A DNA stretch of 64,000 nt, from NCBI RefSeq assembly GCF_025698545.1, contig NC_068569.1:11222001-11286000 (forward strand). Direction: 5' to 3'. The position numbers and the translations under genes are program-made. Every line of letters starts with the position of its first letter. The first letter of the stretch is position 1. The DNA is from Gossypium raimondii (lineage: Eukaryota > Streptophyta > Magnoliopsida > Malvales > Malvaceae). A model generated the notes under the pieces. It worked only from the letters and a program-made list of their open reading frames with translations. It had not been told where the DNA came from and ran no database searches. Below are positions 20,938 to 33,471 of this stretch, piece after piece.

Positions 20938-23525
20938 AAATTTGATCAAACTGAAACTTTTGGCATAAAGTATGTACCCTTTCACTGTGGAATAAAGGGA
21001 GGGGGTATTTTGATATTTTAGTCAAGCCAAAAAAAAGAGATAGTATTCTGTTTTTACTCTTTCAATGCGAGTATGAAATGTGTTTTGAGAGCTTGAAGCT
21101 TCATCATAATAATGTATCACTATGCTGCCTTGTGGAAATCAAGCATTATCTTTGTTTACCATCTTTAATTGTTTGTTTAATGAGGCAAGTCTGTGAGTGC
21201 TTTAACTGTCATTAAATAAAACAGTTTTGGAGCATTTTCCAGTTTCCAATGATCTCTTTATGTTCATTTGTTAAGAGAGTTTTGATAGGAACTACCAACA
21301 ACCACACTTTTTTCTTTTCCCATGTAGTAAAGGGTTGGTATATACTGTTTTCTTACAACCCATCTTTTTGTCTTTTTAAGTTTAGAAGCTCTTGTGTTCT
21401 TCATAAGTAATCTTATCTAACATCTATGTCGAGACAATGAATCATATTCGAGCATAAATTCTCTCAGTTGTGTCTCTGTGGGAAACTGAGAAAATACTAG
21501 CAATATATATATATTCTGCAGTCATATTTGGTAATTTTGCATGCCTTTTTGGGGTTGAAGATGCTGTGGGACAAGCTGAAGAAAGCAGCTTTGGCTTTGA
21601 GTTTATTTCAATTTATTTTGATTGAAACAACACCATAAGCTTAAACCTCAAGTTGGGGATGATGACTTTCTTTTAAACCCCTCCAAAAAAAGATGAACTT
21701 AAAGGAAAATTAAGTGCTAATAATTGAGAAGTTTCTTATAGAAAGAGAAAAAGATATAATGTAAATCAAAACAAATGAGATTTATCAGATAGGCTTTGAT
21801 TTTTTGGGGTTTTCTTGTACAATCAATCATGGCAAATATGAAATCTCTTTTGTTTTCTTGCATCTTCAATGGCTCATAAACTAAAAGCAGGTTGTATGGT
21901 TTAATTATAGTTTTTGGTGACAGCTAGGACAAAAGCAGACACAAACTGTCTGAAACATGTGCTTGGAATAGATAAATCTAATACTATATACTACTTAATC
22001 AATTTAGCCTCTTCATAACAATAATGTCTAAAGCCTTTTTGGTGATATTTAAAAAAAGGAATTAATTTTAGATAGTGGATCACAGATATGTTAAACTATG
22101 CCATAGCTTTATTCCTGAACCATAAATTGCTACATCTGGGGCAATATTTAAACGAAAAAAAATTAGGCTGATTACCACTATCTGGGTCATCAACCTGGTA
22201 TTTCATTTGGGTACTTATTCTCAAAATTTTCTGATTAATCTTGAACTTATCAATCATTGCCTCAACGTGAATCATGTTCTGAGGCCAAGTTATTGATTTG
22301 GAGTTTTTCTAGTGAATTATACAAGGATTGAATTTGGAATGATTAAAATGAAAAGGATGCATTGAATTCATCATTCATGTGATTGCTTTTAAGAGTGCCA
22401 TCAAACGGGAGCAGTAAGTTTTTGTGGACTTTAAAGTATGGGGTCACCTCCTAACCTAATCAAATGTGATCAACTGAATAAATTATATTCCAAAGATAAC
22501 ATAATTTTCTTTTCTTTCTGCAATGTGAAAAAAAAACCAAAGAATCTAAAGGGCTTTTGAAAAGGATAGATGGGGGAAGAGATGGGAAATATTATTATTT
22601 TAAGAATGGGGTTTAAGTTTAAGTGCTGCCCATGCTTTTTTATATTTGTTCATGAGTTTTGAGTTAAATTTATTATCAAAAAAAAAAATGTTTCATGAAT
22701 ATAATTGGAGTGATGAATTTTATAGTATCTATTGGGTCTGGACAAGTCAAGTCAACTCTGCACATGAAGTGGAGGAATCAGACAATAAAGAATGTAAGAT
22801 TGTTTCCGTACTCCAATGTATGCTTTCTATGTTTATGTTCTCTTCCATTTTTTTAATTTTAATCTACTAATTGATTTACTGAACTAAAAAGAAGAGATCA
22901 TGTTTGTTACATGTTGGCATTGTATTCTTGAAATTTAATAATTTATGCAGATCAGTTTTTGTATTTTTATTATATTTAAAGCAATTCTTAACGTTTAGAT
23001 CTACATGTCCATTGCTGCCCCAACATCCATCTTGCCTGCAATCCCCCCCCCCAACAAATTAAGCACCAAAATGCAGTGATTCCATGGCTTTTTTAATCAT
23101 GCAACAACTCCACACACATGCACTATTTCTACTATTTCATCATTCCACGACTATTCCGTGAATAATTTCTATAAACAAGTAAATTAAAAAAAAAAACCCA
23201 CTGGAACTTAAGATTTCTAATTGAAAAGTCTCATATAGAATGTCAATAAAAGAAGTGAACTTTCATTTAAATCTTAAGATAGAAGTAATATCTATATAGC
23301 ATGATGTTGAACATGAACCTGTCATGAAATTCAACATAGCTGTTGTAGTTGAAATCTTTCAGTTTGCCCAGAAGACCAAACTTTATAGAAACATTTTCAG
23401 TTCAGATGCAGGCAAACATATTTTAATATGACCAAATAATTGAACGCATGATGGGAGAAAAAGAAACAAATGGGTGCACTTTTGTCTTTGTGTTTTGCTT
23501 GGATATGGTGCCACTGTCATGGCAG
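20938..23525. other. Intergenic between ELF4-like and the Rossmann-fold gene
   Basis: About 2.6 kb containing the two convergent 3' UTRs and AT-rich DNA. There is a C9 run at about 23043-23051. No additional gene seen; short frames such as 22646-22870 have no recognisable features. Confidence 0.45.
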
Positions 23526-26500
23526 CTACTGCTCCGTTTTTCCTATCAATCTAGTTAGACACTCTTTCCAATCTGAAACTTTCTCTCCTCCATTGACAAC
23601 CTATGGTTCACACAAACAAAGTTGTAGTAGTTATCAATAACTTAAATGGAAAGGAATATAAGACGAATGGCAAACAGAAAATAAATAGAAAAAGAAAAGG
23701 TGGTTTGAAATTGAAATGTTTTTGTGTAAACAATTACTTATTGTTCCATTGCTTTTCTTACATTGCCTTTTGAACGGTTCCACTTCACTTTGTCCAGACA
23801 CTCTTTGTTCCCATGTCACTTCAGACATCATGTTGTTGATGACTATATTTATTCCAAAGAGTAAATCTTTTTGTTTGTTTTGTTTTTAAGTGACTTTAAA
23901 CTAAAAAGTCTGTGTTACCTTCATCTTTTCTTAAACAAAGTTTGTATCCCAGCATGTGTCGGGCACATATATGGATACGGGTATGAGTATGATCTTCTAA
24001 ATGTAAGGAATAAGTTGATAATATCCGTATCAGACACGTGTACCTATATCCTATACATGCATTTGAAAAGAGCAGCTTGCCGAAGAATGTCAAAAGATAA
24101 ATTTGACACCACTAATCGCTACAGGATACCAAGATAGATAAACTAGTCTTATCTTTTAATCCAGGAATAAAAGAATGAAAAATGGCAGAGTGGCCTTGAA
24201 CTTTTGACTAGAAAGTTGCAGTAATAATTAGATATTGTAGGGGTTCTTTTTCTTTTTCCACTTATAGATGCAGACATGATTATTCACAGACCTCAAATGT
24301 GAATCTTGCTTGTGGAACTACTTCAAGTGCTTCCACACATAGAGAGGCAGCATCCTCCATGCTGAGGCTTCCACTTGCTGAACAGCCCTGTTAATGGTGG
24401 CGTTAGTAGGAACTGTTTTCTCGTGTTCTCAAATTCGACAAACATATCTATTCTGGTTTCTAGAAGTCAAAGAATCAAGAACCAAGCTTCATTGAGTGAT
24501 TGGAAAGAGAATCTGAGAAACCTTTAAAGTTCTCTTCTTTCTGTAGGTCAGTAATAAGGCATGAATCCAGATAACATAGTATTGACATTGAATTTGTCTC
24601 GAGAACCAAGCTTCATTGAGTGATTGTAAAAGGCATCTGAGAAACCTTTAAAGTTTCTTTTTTGTTGTTGCTAAGCAATAAGATATGAATCCAGATACTA
24701 TAATATCGACCTTGAATTGTCTCAATTTCTAGAGTTCCATAAGCATTGTCTTAAGTTTCTCAGGATTGCCCTCTTCCAGGAACAAGCCAAAAAGAAAATA
24801 GGCTGAGTTACTAAAACAAATGGCCATTCTGGCCATGCTTTTTGATTCACTAACTACTGCTGCCTGTATATGTTGCTCAATTCTAGTTAACTGCAATAAG
24901 AATAAGGTGGATTACCTTACTGTAAGTAGCATTGTTTGGTCTATTTAAAAGACTAAAATGATTTACCTCTTCAAAACTGAAACCTTGAGTTCCTCCAGGA
25001 GTTTTTTGCAACATTCCTGCTCTAACTATGGTGTATGGAATTCCTGAAGCCATCAGTACTGATTCATCCTTCTCAGCTATCTTTCTTTGATTGTTTTTCA
25101 TAATAGCCTGAATACCACTGCTTGCTCTATAAACAAACAACTGCAACCTTTGTAAACCACAATCATGTATAATCACTGTCCAAAGCCTTTCGCTTACACG
25201 CAACATCAGGGAAGAGGGAGAGAGAGTACCTGAGACAAGAGAACTATATGTTCAACACCTTTAAAGCTCTCAATACTTGATAAAAAACCTTCCTGCAAGA
25301 CGAGATAAATAAAATTTTCAAAATCTTTATTGCAACCAGAGCAAAGCTAGCAATGCTAAAGCAATAAAAGACTTTGCAATAAGTTGTTTTCACTATCTTA
25401 GGAAAATGATAATCCTTTATTTGTTTAGATTTCTTTACAGTTTTCCGACAAATATCAGGCTGGAGTCTTGCCAAGCATGTATAATCTGCAAGCCTTCACA
25501 CAACCATCTTGATTCTCTAGTTATCCTTCATGTTTTTCTGATCCAAGTAACTATGTATAAATGCAGCATTTAGCTTGATACTAGAGAGGATGGAGAAACT
25601 GGCCATTATAGAAGTTTGGATGGAGATAAAATGAATGCTGAATTTTATTGAAGCAATTGCAGTGCTTAAATACAGAAAAGTTCAACGACTTTAAAGAATC
25701 CCACTCCTCGGAAATAGCTAGTTGAAGCTAGGATAGCATTACTCCTAAAAACCAGCAACTAATTCAAATAATAACAAAAAGATCAGATTTCAAAAATCAA
25801 AAGCCCAACAGTAGAAACTGTTAGACTATAGCATCCATACATCAAGATGCTGATTTAGTAGAAATCTAGAACCAGACAGGTTAGAGATTCACATACATTT
25901 GGGCATATGATTGCACGAACTCCACGAAGAGCTTTCTTTACAAATACCTTGTTACTTGTCTCTCCAGATATTGACTGCAAACACAGCAGAACAAAATATA
26001 ACATGTATAAGAATAAAGAATCATTTAAATAAGCCGATGACGTGAATCATATATAAATGCCTTTCTAAACGCTACTTCATTGAAAGCACATGAACTCACT
26101 TCAACATAAGTTCCAAAAGCTTCATTAGCTGAGCGTTTATCCTTCACTAATGCCTTTACTCTAGCTCGTTTAACAATCAATGACAATATCACCATCTGCA
26201 TTCATAAATAAACAGTTACAATAAGCTCAATTTGCTTTAACCAGTAGGGAGTTTAAGCGACTATAAGGGAAAAAAAAAGAGTCCAGGCTTAGCACTATCG
26301 GTTCATGCTCAGTCAGGAGGCATTCCACAGACTTGGCCATTATCTACGATCATCAGTAAGATAACTTGCCTGTCCAATTTCACTATCCCCATCTGTTACT
26401 AAAACTGCATCCCTGACTTCATCTTCTGAAAACTCAAAAAGATTAATAGTTCATCAATGGTTCATCTTCTCCAAGAACTATAGGCATACTGATATATCTT

Positions 26501-26869
26501 TCCAGTTTCCATAACAAATTACCTGGATAATCCTCCTCCTCCTGATCTTCCACGATCGGTCCATCTTTTGGTAGTAGTTCAGGTGCCCCATACCATTTTC
26601 TTAACTTAGGACCCCCTGAAATCAATGCAAAACCCTAAATGAAACAATATTGTAAAAATTAATTTGGAAAGAAGGGCAGTAGGAGAACCTTCAATATAAT
26701 CGAGAATTTGATCCACGAATCCAATTTTCTTCTTGGCGGAGCAACGGATAAGAGCTCGCTTCTCGATGTTTATGAGGAAAGAAGAATTCAGGGTTCTCAA
26801 TGGATTCTGGGAAGTGAAAACTAGATAAGTTTGGCAATGGAGAGTTGAAGAAGACAGAGTACCCGCCAT
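23526..26869 (-). CDS. Chloroplast NAD(P)-binding Rossmann-fold protein (atypical SDR, NmrA-like)
   Basis: Nine exons, minus strand: 26869-26689, 26615-26523, 26425-26370, 26195-26100, 25974-25897, 25292-25230, 25140-24967, 24387-24292, 23600-23526. They join in frame to 303 aa. The N-terminus is Ser/Thr-rich with few acidic residues and looks like a plastid transit peptide, followed by RCSAKKKIGFVDQ. The fold starts at DAVLVTDGDSEIGQMVI (dinucleotide-binding turn), then RARVKALVKDKRSA, GVEHIVLLSQLFVYRA, and ASGIPYTIVRAGML, a typical atypical-SDR segment. The end is VSDWKECLTRLIGKTEQ. The intron after exon 3 has a GC donor (CAG|GCAAGT). No substrate can be assigned. The intron at 24388-24966 contains a tandem duplication. 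Confidence 0.85.
24478..24722. repeat. Intronic tandem duplication, 124-bp period
   Basis: Two direct copies inside the seventh intron of the Rossmann-fold gene: unit 1 at 24478-24601, unit 2 at 24602 to about 24722. Both open with AGAACCAAGCTTCATTGAGT and share GAGAAACCTTTAAAGTT and ATGAATCCAGATA, with about 15% differences by eye. Confidence 0.75.
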
Positions 26870-27581
26870 TTTCCTTATCGTTTCCTTTGATTTTTTCTTT
26901 TTTCTTTTCTTTCCTCGACCAATCGTTGCATGGGTAAGCGATAACTCTATATTTCCATAGCTGAAATTCCTTGTATATCCCTGGTAAAGTCAAAATTTTA
27001 ATCAGAACCATTGGATTCTCAAATTCAAGATCCCTGCCGTCCAGTCTTTCTATAAATAAAATCATAACCTGCTTCAATTTTTCTAGGTTTTTTTTTATTC
27101 GATTTCTCTGGTCTTCTAGGTTGATTCACTGTGTGGTAAATTGGCCACCTAGAAGATCAAAGCTTTTTAAATTCAACTCATGTTTTATAACAGGAGTTAA
27201 TCCTTAGGAATTTCCCCCGTATTTAGTTTCATGCATGAGTAGATATTGCCGTTATTGGAATTTTGATTTCATGTACCTGCATTCTCTCCTTGTTAGCATC
27301 GCGTATTACTCTTCCCTTGCCCAGTAATGATGGGTTAAGCGGATCTCAGTGATGCTTATATTAAAAGATGGGAGTTTTGTTAGTCTCTCTGAACTGTTGA
27401 TTCTAGTTCTTGGAGTTCGGGAACTCCTAAATTTCCATATTTCTTTTTATCTGGCTTTGCAATTGCATGTAGATCTGTTGGTGAAGTTTTTAATTGGAAA
27501 TGGTTTATGTATTTTTCTTAAATGATCTGTTTATATTTTGCTCTGGATTTAAAAAAAAAAGATAAGAAAAATTATTTAAAT
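26870..27581. other. Promoter region of the minus-strand Rossmann-fold gene
   Basis: Presumed promoter and 5' UTR. No plus-strand gene recognised. Confidence 0.35.
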
Positions 27582-27671
27582 TTAGGGTGAGTTTAGATTG
27601 GCGGTGTGATAGTGTTAAAACAGCAGTACGCATCGTACCGCATTCAATCGTCCATTCAAATCCACTTTTAA
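27582..27671. mobile_element. MITE, family 1 copy B (about 90 bp)
   Basis: Shorter relative of 5424-5578. The left end TAGGGTGAGTTTAGATTGGCG and right end CATTCAAATCCACTTTTA are inverted versions of each other with mismatches. The interior shares GTGTTAAAACAGCAGT with copy A's GTGTAAAAACAGCGGT. Probably an internal-deletion derivative. Confidence 0.6.
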
Positions 27672-28390
27672 TTTATTGAAGTTAGCTTTGCAAATTGTCC
27701 ATAAAGCATGAAGTTTAGCGGATGGATACTAAATCACAAGGGCGAGTTTCTTTTATTATTACTATTATTTTTTTGAAGGAATGTCGGATTTCATTCTTGC
27801 ATAAACAAGTAATAAAATTAAATGGGGAAACATCAAACAATTGATTCTTCTTGGAGGATATGAAATCCCACCATGTAAGCGTCATACTTGAGATACTTGG
27901 GAAATTAAGAGAAAATTTTAGGACTTTTTGAGTAACATCGTGTGTGATGGTATCCCAGGGTTCGCAACCCAATCAGCTGCTCTCTATTAACAGTCACCAC
28001 TCCAGGAGACACTTAATATCCATTTCCACAGCATAACATTTCCAATAATTATGAAAACTAGGGTTAAGAGGAGAAATAAGATTTTCAGCAATGGAAGCTC
28101 CAAGGCATACTGCCAAGGCTTCCGCTGAAGAAGCATAAAGTCTATAGCATTTCTATATTGGATTTCAACCAGCCATTGTAATCTCTCATAACAGCAGCAA
28201 TACCAACCATTCGATTTTCAGAAATCCATGAGGCATCACAGTTAATTTTAAACACATTTGGCTTAGGTTTCATCCAGCCATTTCCAGAGGCAGAAAATGC
28301 AAGCACCCTCGTTTCCACTAAGGTTAAGACCTCCTTAAAAGCTTTGGCAAAAGGACAAAAGAGGAGAATATATTCCATGGGCTCAATTTT
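27672..28390 (-). mobile_element. LINE-derived RNase H fragment
   Basis: On the minus strand, 28378-28145 reads GWMKPKPNVFKINCDASW, then SENRMVGIAAVMRDYNGWL. This is the start of a plant non-LTR-retrotransposon RNase H domain (W.KP..g..KiN.DAS). It continues in a shifted frame as YASSAEALAVCLGASIAEN, which corresponds to the A.EALA helix. The rest towards 27700 is degraded. A different subfamily from the pair at 16.4-18.2 kb. Confidence 0.65.
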
Positions 28391-28569
28391 GGATTAAGAT
28401 CGACATTTAAATAAAATTTCAAGAGTCGGGTTAAGATTATAAGTTTATAACACGTTATCCATAATAAAATTTTAATTTGGGAAGAACTGTTGAGTTTCCA
28501 TAATGCTTTCCTCCAATCCCAGTAAGGCCTATGATAGTCACTTGCAGAGATGTTTACACCTTACACAGT

Positions 28570-28940
28570 ATAGCTGATTGTATAATTGGACAGTAAAAGT
28601 CTACTACAAGGCAAAATGTATTTTGTCTTTTTTACTTTAAAAATGAGTAAATTAGTCATTATATATTAGATTAAAAAAGTAAATTAATTTTTTTGTTAAA
28701 AAATTCATTTGTTTTTACATTAAAAATTGGTATTTATATGTCAAAATGTGTCACATCTAATTGTTTGGTTATTCTATTAGTAACCCCAGTTTTTAACCGT
28801 AAAATGGATGAAATTTTTTAACAAAAAAATTTATTTACTTTTTTATTTAATGTATAAAAATTAATTTACACATTTTTTTGAGTAAAGAATCTAAAATGGG
28901 ACTTTTAAATTAAGGACATCATGGTACTATTACCATAATT
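28570..28940. mobile_element. Foldback element
   Basis: Imperfect inverted arms: about 28640-28735 (AGTAAATTAATTTTTTTGTT) against about 28795-28900 (AACAAAAAAATTTATTTACT) around a central spacer of about 60 bp. Non-coding. Boundaries approximate. Confidence 0.55.
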
Positions 28941-29730
28941 GGACTGAATTTTTTAAACCACTGGCTTAAGTGTTCAGCGAGTTAAACCCACATAATCACT
29001 ACTGGGCTTGATACTTGCTAACTGGCGAAAACTATTTTGGCCCAAAAAGCAAATGTACTTTTCTTTAATACCAGAATTGGGCTTTCAAAATGAAGTCCAT
29101 CAATTTTCATCTTTTTCATACTTCAAAGCCCTACTATTTGTCTGCTCCTACTTGATATTCTTCTTCCTTTTCTTTTTTCTCTCTTTCTTCCCCTTTCAGC
29201 TATTGAGATCGCGTTTCACTCAGTTCTGGTGAGTCATTCATTCGGCAAATTTTCTCTCTCTTTTTGTTTCCATCAGTTCTGTATGGCTCATAAACTTACT
29301 TTCGCATGCTTCAGAAAGTTGTAAATTTTCTTTTGCACTACTATTTCGATGTTTCTAATACCAACTTGCTTTTAATCGGGTATAATCAGCAATCAGCTTC
29401 TTTCCCTCTCATAATCTTTGGTTCACTGATTGAGATATGGGGAGAAAAGAAGATAAGGGAACTGAATTACTTCCAACATTCTATTGTTTCTCTCTCTTTC
29501 CCCTTCATTTTCTCATCATCCAAACAGGGTACTTCTGTTTTTGTTCCAATTTGTTCTTTTTTTTCTCTCGTGGTGTAATCGGGTTCTTGTCAAAGTTTGC
29601 TTTTTCTTTAATGTGTACTGGTTTTGGATGATTATGTTAGAATTTAGCCTTTTGACAGATTTCCTGTCCATACAAATCTATAATCACACTTCTGGGAGCT
29701 AAATCTGTGCCATTGAAATCAGGAAAAAAG
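28941..29730 (+). promoter_or_regulatory. Promoter and leader of the DRG2 gene
   Basis: CT-rich leader around 29160-29230, with a plausible leader-intron donor TCTG|GTGAGT near 29229 and an acceptor GAAATCAG at about 29720, just before the start codon. The intron is inferred from splice-site wording only. Confidence 0.4.
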
Positions 29731-32700
29731 ATGGGGATTATTGAGAGGATTAAAGAAATCGAAGCCGAGATGGCTCGAACCCAGAAAAATAAGGCCACAG
29801 GTATATGATTGTATCTCCTTAAAATGCATATTTACTTGTATATATGAACTAAAATTTCTTTAACTTCATGTCAAACCCATTTTATTTGTTTATTTGATAA
29901 TTATTGATCTTATGCAAAAAACTGAATCTGTTAACTATTATTTTATTTTTACTGAATACACAGAATACCATCTCGGTCAGCTCAAAGCAAAGATTGCTAA
30001 GCTAAGGACACAATTACTCGAGCCACCGAAAGTAGGAATATTTCTTATGTAACATGAATGGATTCTAAAATTTGTTGTTTTTATATGCATATGATCTATA
30101 CGTATTTGGATTTTCTCCAATTTCTTATTTGCTACATTTTAATGTGCCTGCAAACGGTGTTACAATCAATCTTTATGTCTTTTTAATAATTCCCAAGTCT
30201 TGAATGGCCTATCAGTTTCATATCATTTTAATTATTTCACAAAGTTGTTCTTTTTTTCTTGCTTGGGTGGCTAGATATATGATATGATATATTGTAAGTG
30301 ATCTAAATGATAATGTTGCTCATGGCCTGGCTGGTAACCTATTATAATTGCAGTAGTTTTTCTTTGCACTTGTCATGCTTTCTCCTTTTCTTTTTCCTTA
30401 AAGCTGCCTTTTGAATATATGGTCAGGGTTCTAGTGGAGGTGGAGACGGTTTTGAAGTTACAAAATTTGGTCATGGACGTGTTGCACTAATAGGATTTCC
30501 GAGGTACCTCTATCATTTGAATGCTTGCCCTTAATTTTTTGGATTAAGTTATTAAGAAATATTAGCAACACACGTGTTTGCAAAAGTAGAAAGCACAGTA
30601 CCTTCTTTCTGCCATCCTGCTCTAGCCTACATGCTCCATCTACTTGCACAACTGTGTAGGAAAATATATCCCGGGCTTTCAGTACAAACATCCATTTGCA
30701 AGAGAATATTCTTACAGACATGCATTTATGCTCTATGTGGACATTTTTTTTTTGAAAAGGGAGCTAACTATTGCCTTGTAATGCAACTGCAGTGTGGGGA
30801 AATCTACCCTTTTGACTATGTTAACTGGAACTCATTCAGAAGCTGCATCTTATGAGTTTACAACACTTACATGCATTCCTGGTATCATACATTACAATGA
30901 TACTAAGATTCAACTGCTCGATCTTCCTGGAATTATTGAAGGTGCTTCTGAAGGCAAGGGACGTGGGAGGCAGGTAAAATTTTGCAGCTTCTTGTTTTTC
31001 CTGGTGATATGTATTGTCATCTCCGGGTATGGAACCTATTGTAGCCAAATGAGGTAATTGGTAAAATTGTTGCCGAATGTTGTTTGCTTAAAAAGGGCAG
31101 TGAACCCATACATTCAGAATTCATACTAAGCAAAATGATAAGATCATATTATGTCTTTCGTTTGCTCTCTGTTCATATCTATAATTTGTTCTCTCCAATC
31201 TTATGCTTAGTTTGGTTGAGTAGTTTCTTGGAATCAAGATTTTTCACGAGCCTGCCCATTTCTCAGGTTATTGCTGTTGCCAAGTCATCGGATCTTGTGC
31301 TTATGGTTCTGGATGCCTCTAAAGTAAGTATCTATATCATAAGAGCAGTTTTCTGAATTCAAGACTTTTATGAGTTTTGTTCTCATGTGTCTGTGTATTC
31401 TACTATAAATCCCAGAGTGAGGGTCATCGCCAAATATTAACAAAGGAGCTGGAGGCTGTGGGATTGCGTTTAAACAAGAGACCGCCTCAAGTAAGTACAT
31501 CAGTAACCATTGTATTTCTCGTATCATTATTACTGCATTAGGTGCATTTCTGTGTTTAAAAATATTGCATTGTTGTTTGCCTCAAGAAAAAATGAATAAT
31601 TTGCACATTACGAACTGTATAACAGTAACTAGTTCAAGTTATATGAAAATTCTAATAATTTAATTTTTAATTCTGTATTACTGCTGTCTGCTTCATTTTG
31701 GGTTTCTTGCAGATATATTTCAAAAAAAAGAAAACTGGAGGCATCTCTTTCAACAGTACATTACCTTTAACTCATGTGGATGAAAAACTCTGTTATCAAA
31801 TCCTACATGAATACAAAATTCACAATGCAGAGGTCTGCAGTCTTGTAACGTTTTAAACTTCAGATTTGATTTTTTCATTCTTTCAAATGGTGTTCCCTTA
31901 CTTGGAGGTATTCCTATGGATTCTTTTCAGGTTCTATTTCGTGAGGATGCGACAGTGGATGATCTTATAGATGTCATTGAAGGAAACCGCAAATACATCA
32001 AATGTGTATATGTTTACAACAAGATAGATGTCATTGGTATTGATGATGTGGATAAGTTAGCCCGGCAGCCTAATTCCGTTGTAATCAGCTGCAACCTGAA
32101 GGCATGTTTTCTAACGTATTTTAAATGTTAAGGGCTTTTGGCAATAATAAATACATCGAAGCAAAGTTAAGGAGTCTGCTAATAGTTTTAAAATGATAGT
32201 ATCTTCAGTGATATGAGCAGAAGACAATGACTTTTTGATATGATATGATGCTTGCTTTGTTTTCCTTCCTCATGCTTTTATGAAGTTCATTGTCCATTCC
32301 CTGTTAAAAGGACACTATAATGCTGTCTACCATACATCAAGAACACAATGCAATGCAGAATTAGTTGCAGATTAATTATTGTTTATTAGTTCCATATTTG
32401 GTGCATTTGACAAAAATGTTGACCTATATGCCTGTCGCTTGTGCAGCTGAACTTAGATAGACTACTTTCAAAGATGTGGGAAGAGATGGGCCTTGTGAGA
32501 GTATATACAAAGCCACAAGGCCAGCAACCTGATTTCAGTGATCCTGTGGTTCTATCTGCTGTATGTCACATATGTTCTAGAAATTTCAGTTACCTATAAT
32601 AGTCTAATACTTTAAATTAATGCTGGAGGTTTGCCTGACTGATTTTTCTTTCTCTTACTCAATTTTTCTTGGCATGAGATAGGATAGAGGTGGCTGTTCG

Positions 32701-33107
32701 GTGGAAGATTTCTGCAATCACATTCATAGGAGTTTGATAAAGGATGTGAAATATGTGCTGGTCTGGGGCTCAAGTGCAAGGCATTATCCTCAACACTGTG
32801 GGCTTGGCCATTCCTTGCAGGATGAAGATGTTGTTCAGATTGTTAAGAAAAAGGTATTAGAAACTGTAAACTCATGTTCATACTAATATAATGCTGTCTG
32901 AACGGCTTCATAATAATTCCAACAATTTAAGAACTTGCTTGGCTGTGGGCATGCACCAGTGTATTTTTAATGTAAAACAAAATTGAACAATATGAATACG
33001 GATTTTTCCAGGAAAAAGAGGAAGGAGGGAGAGGCCGCTTCAAATCACATACGACAGGTCCTGCACGAATATCCGATAGAGAGAAAAAGGCTCCATTGAA
33101 GACGTAA
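29731..33107 (+). CDS. DRG2: Developmentally regulated GTP-binding protein, DRG2 type
   Basis: Conserved OBG-HflX-class GTPase, thought to act on ribosomes and translation together with a DFRP partner. Eleven exons: 29731-29800, 29964-30031, 30427-30503, 30793-30973, 31267-31323, 31416-31490, 31713-31832, 31931-32101, 32447-32560, 32683-32853, 33012-33107. Total 1200 nt, 399 aa, the size I recall for plant DRG2. N-terminal helical segment [21 protein letters not shown]-loop GFPSVGKST (69-77); switch region with [11 protein letters not shown] (92-102); G3 DLPG (115-118) followed by the glycine-rich [12 protein letters not shown]4 NKID (246-249); C-terminal TGS domain with KYVLVWG. All GTPase motifs intact. 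The intron after exon 8 begins with GC (AAG|GCATGT); the others are GT-AG. Confidence 0.97.
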
Positions 33108-33471
33108 CCAAGACAAAAGATGTCGGCAGGAAGTAAGAGTTGCCCTTTTTTGTTGTATAAGTAATATTATCAACTAGTATTGTCTGGCTGATTTATTCTG
33201 TTTCCCATTTCTTCCAGCTCCCCTCATTTTTCACTTCTTAATTATATTGCCATTAAGTAGCTGTATTTTAGTACGTACTTGGATGCAAATTTTGGTCATT
33301 TACACTATAAACCAGTATTCTGAAAGAAAAAACATGGGCAGTCTTCAAAGACAAGAAGGCCTAGATTGTATACCAAGGAGATTTGTCTTGTCTTATAAAT
33401 CTCATGCTAAGGCTTTATTTAGGTAAACAACAAAGTAATCATGTTGAGATGATATTGGATCAAATCAAATA
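33108..33471. other. Convergent 3' UTRs of DRG2 and GDSL lipase A
   Basis: Only 364 bp separate the two stop codons. No further feature. Confidence 0.5.
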
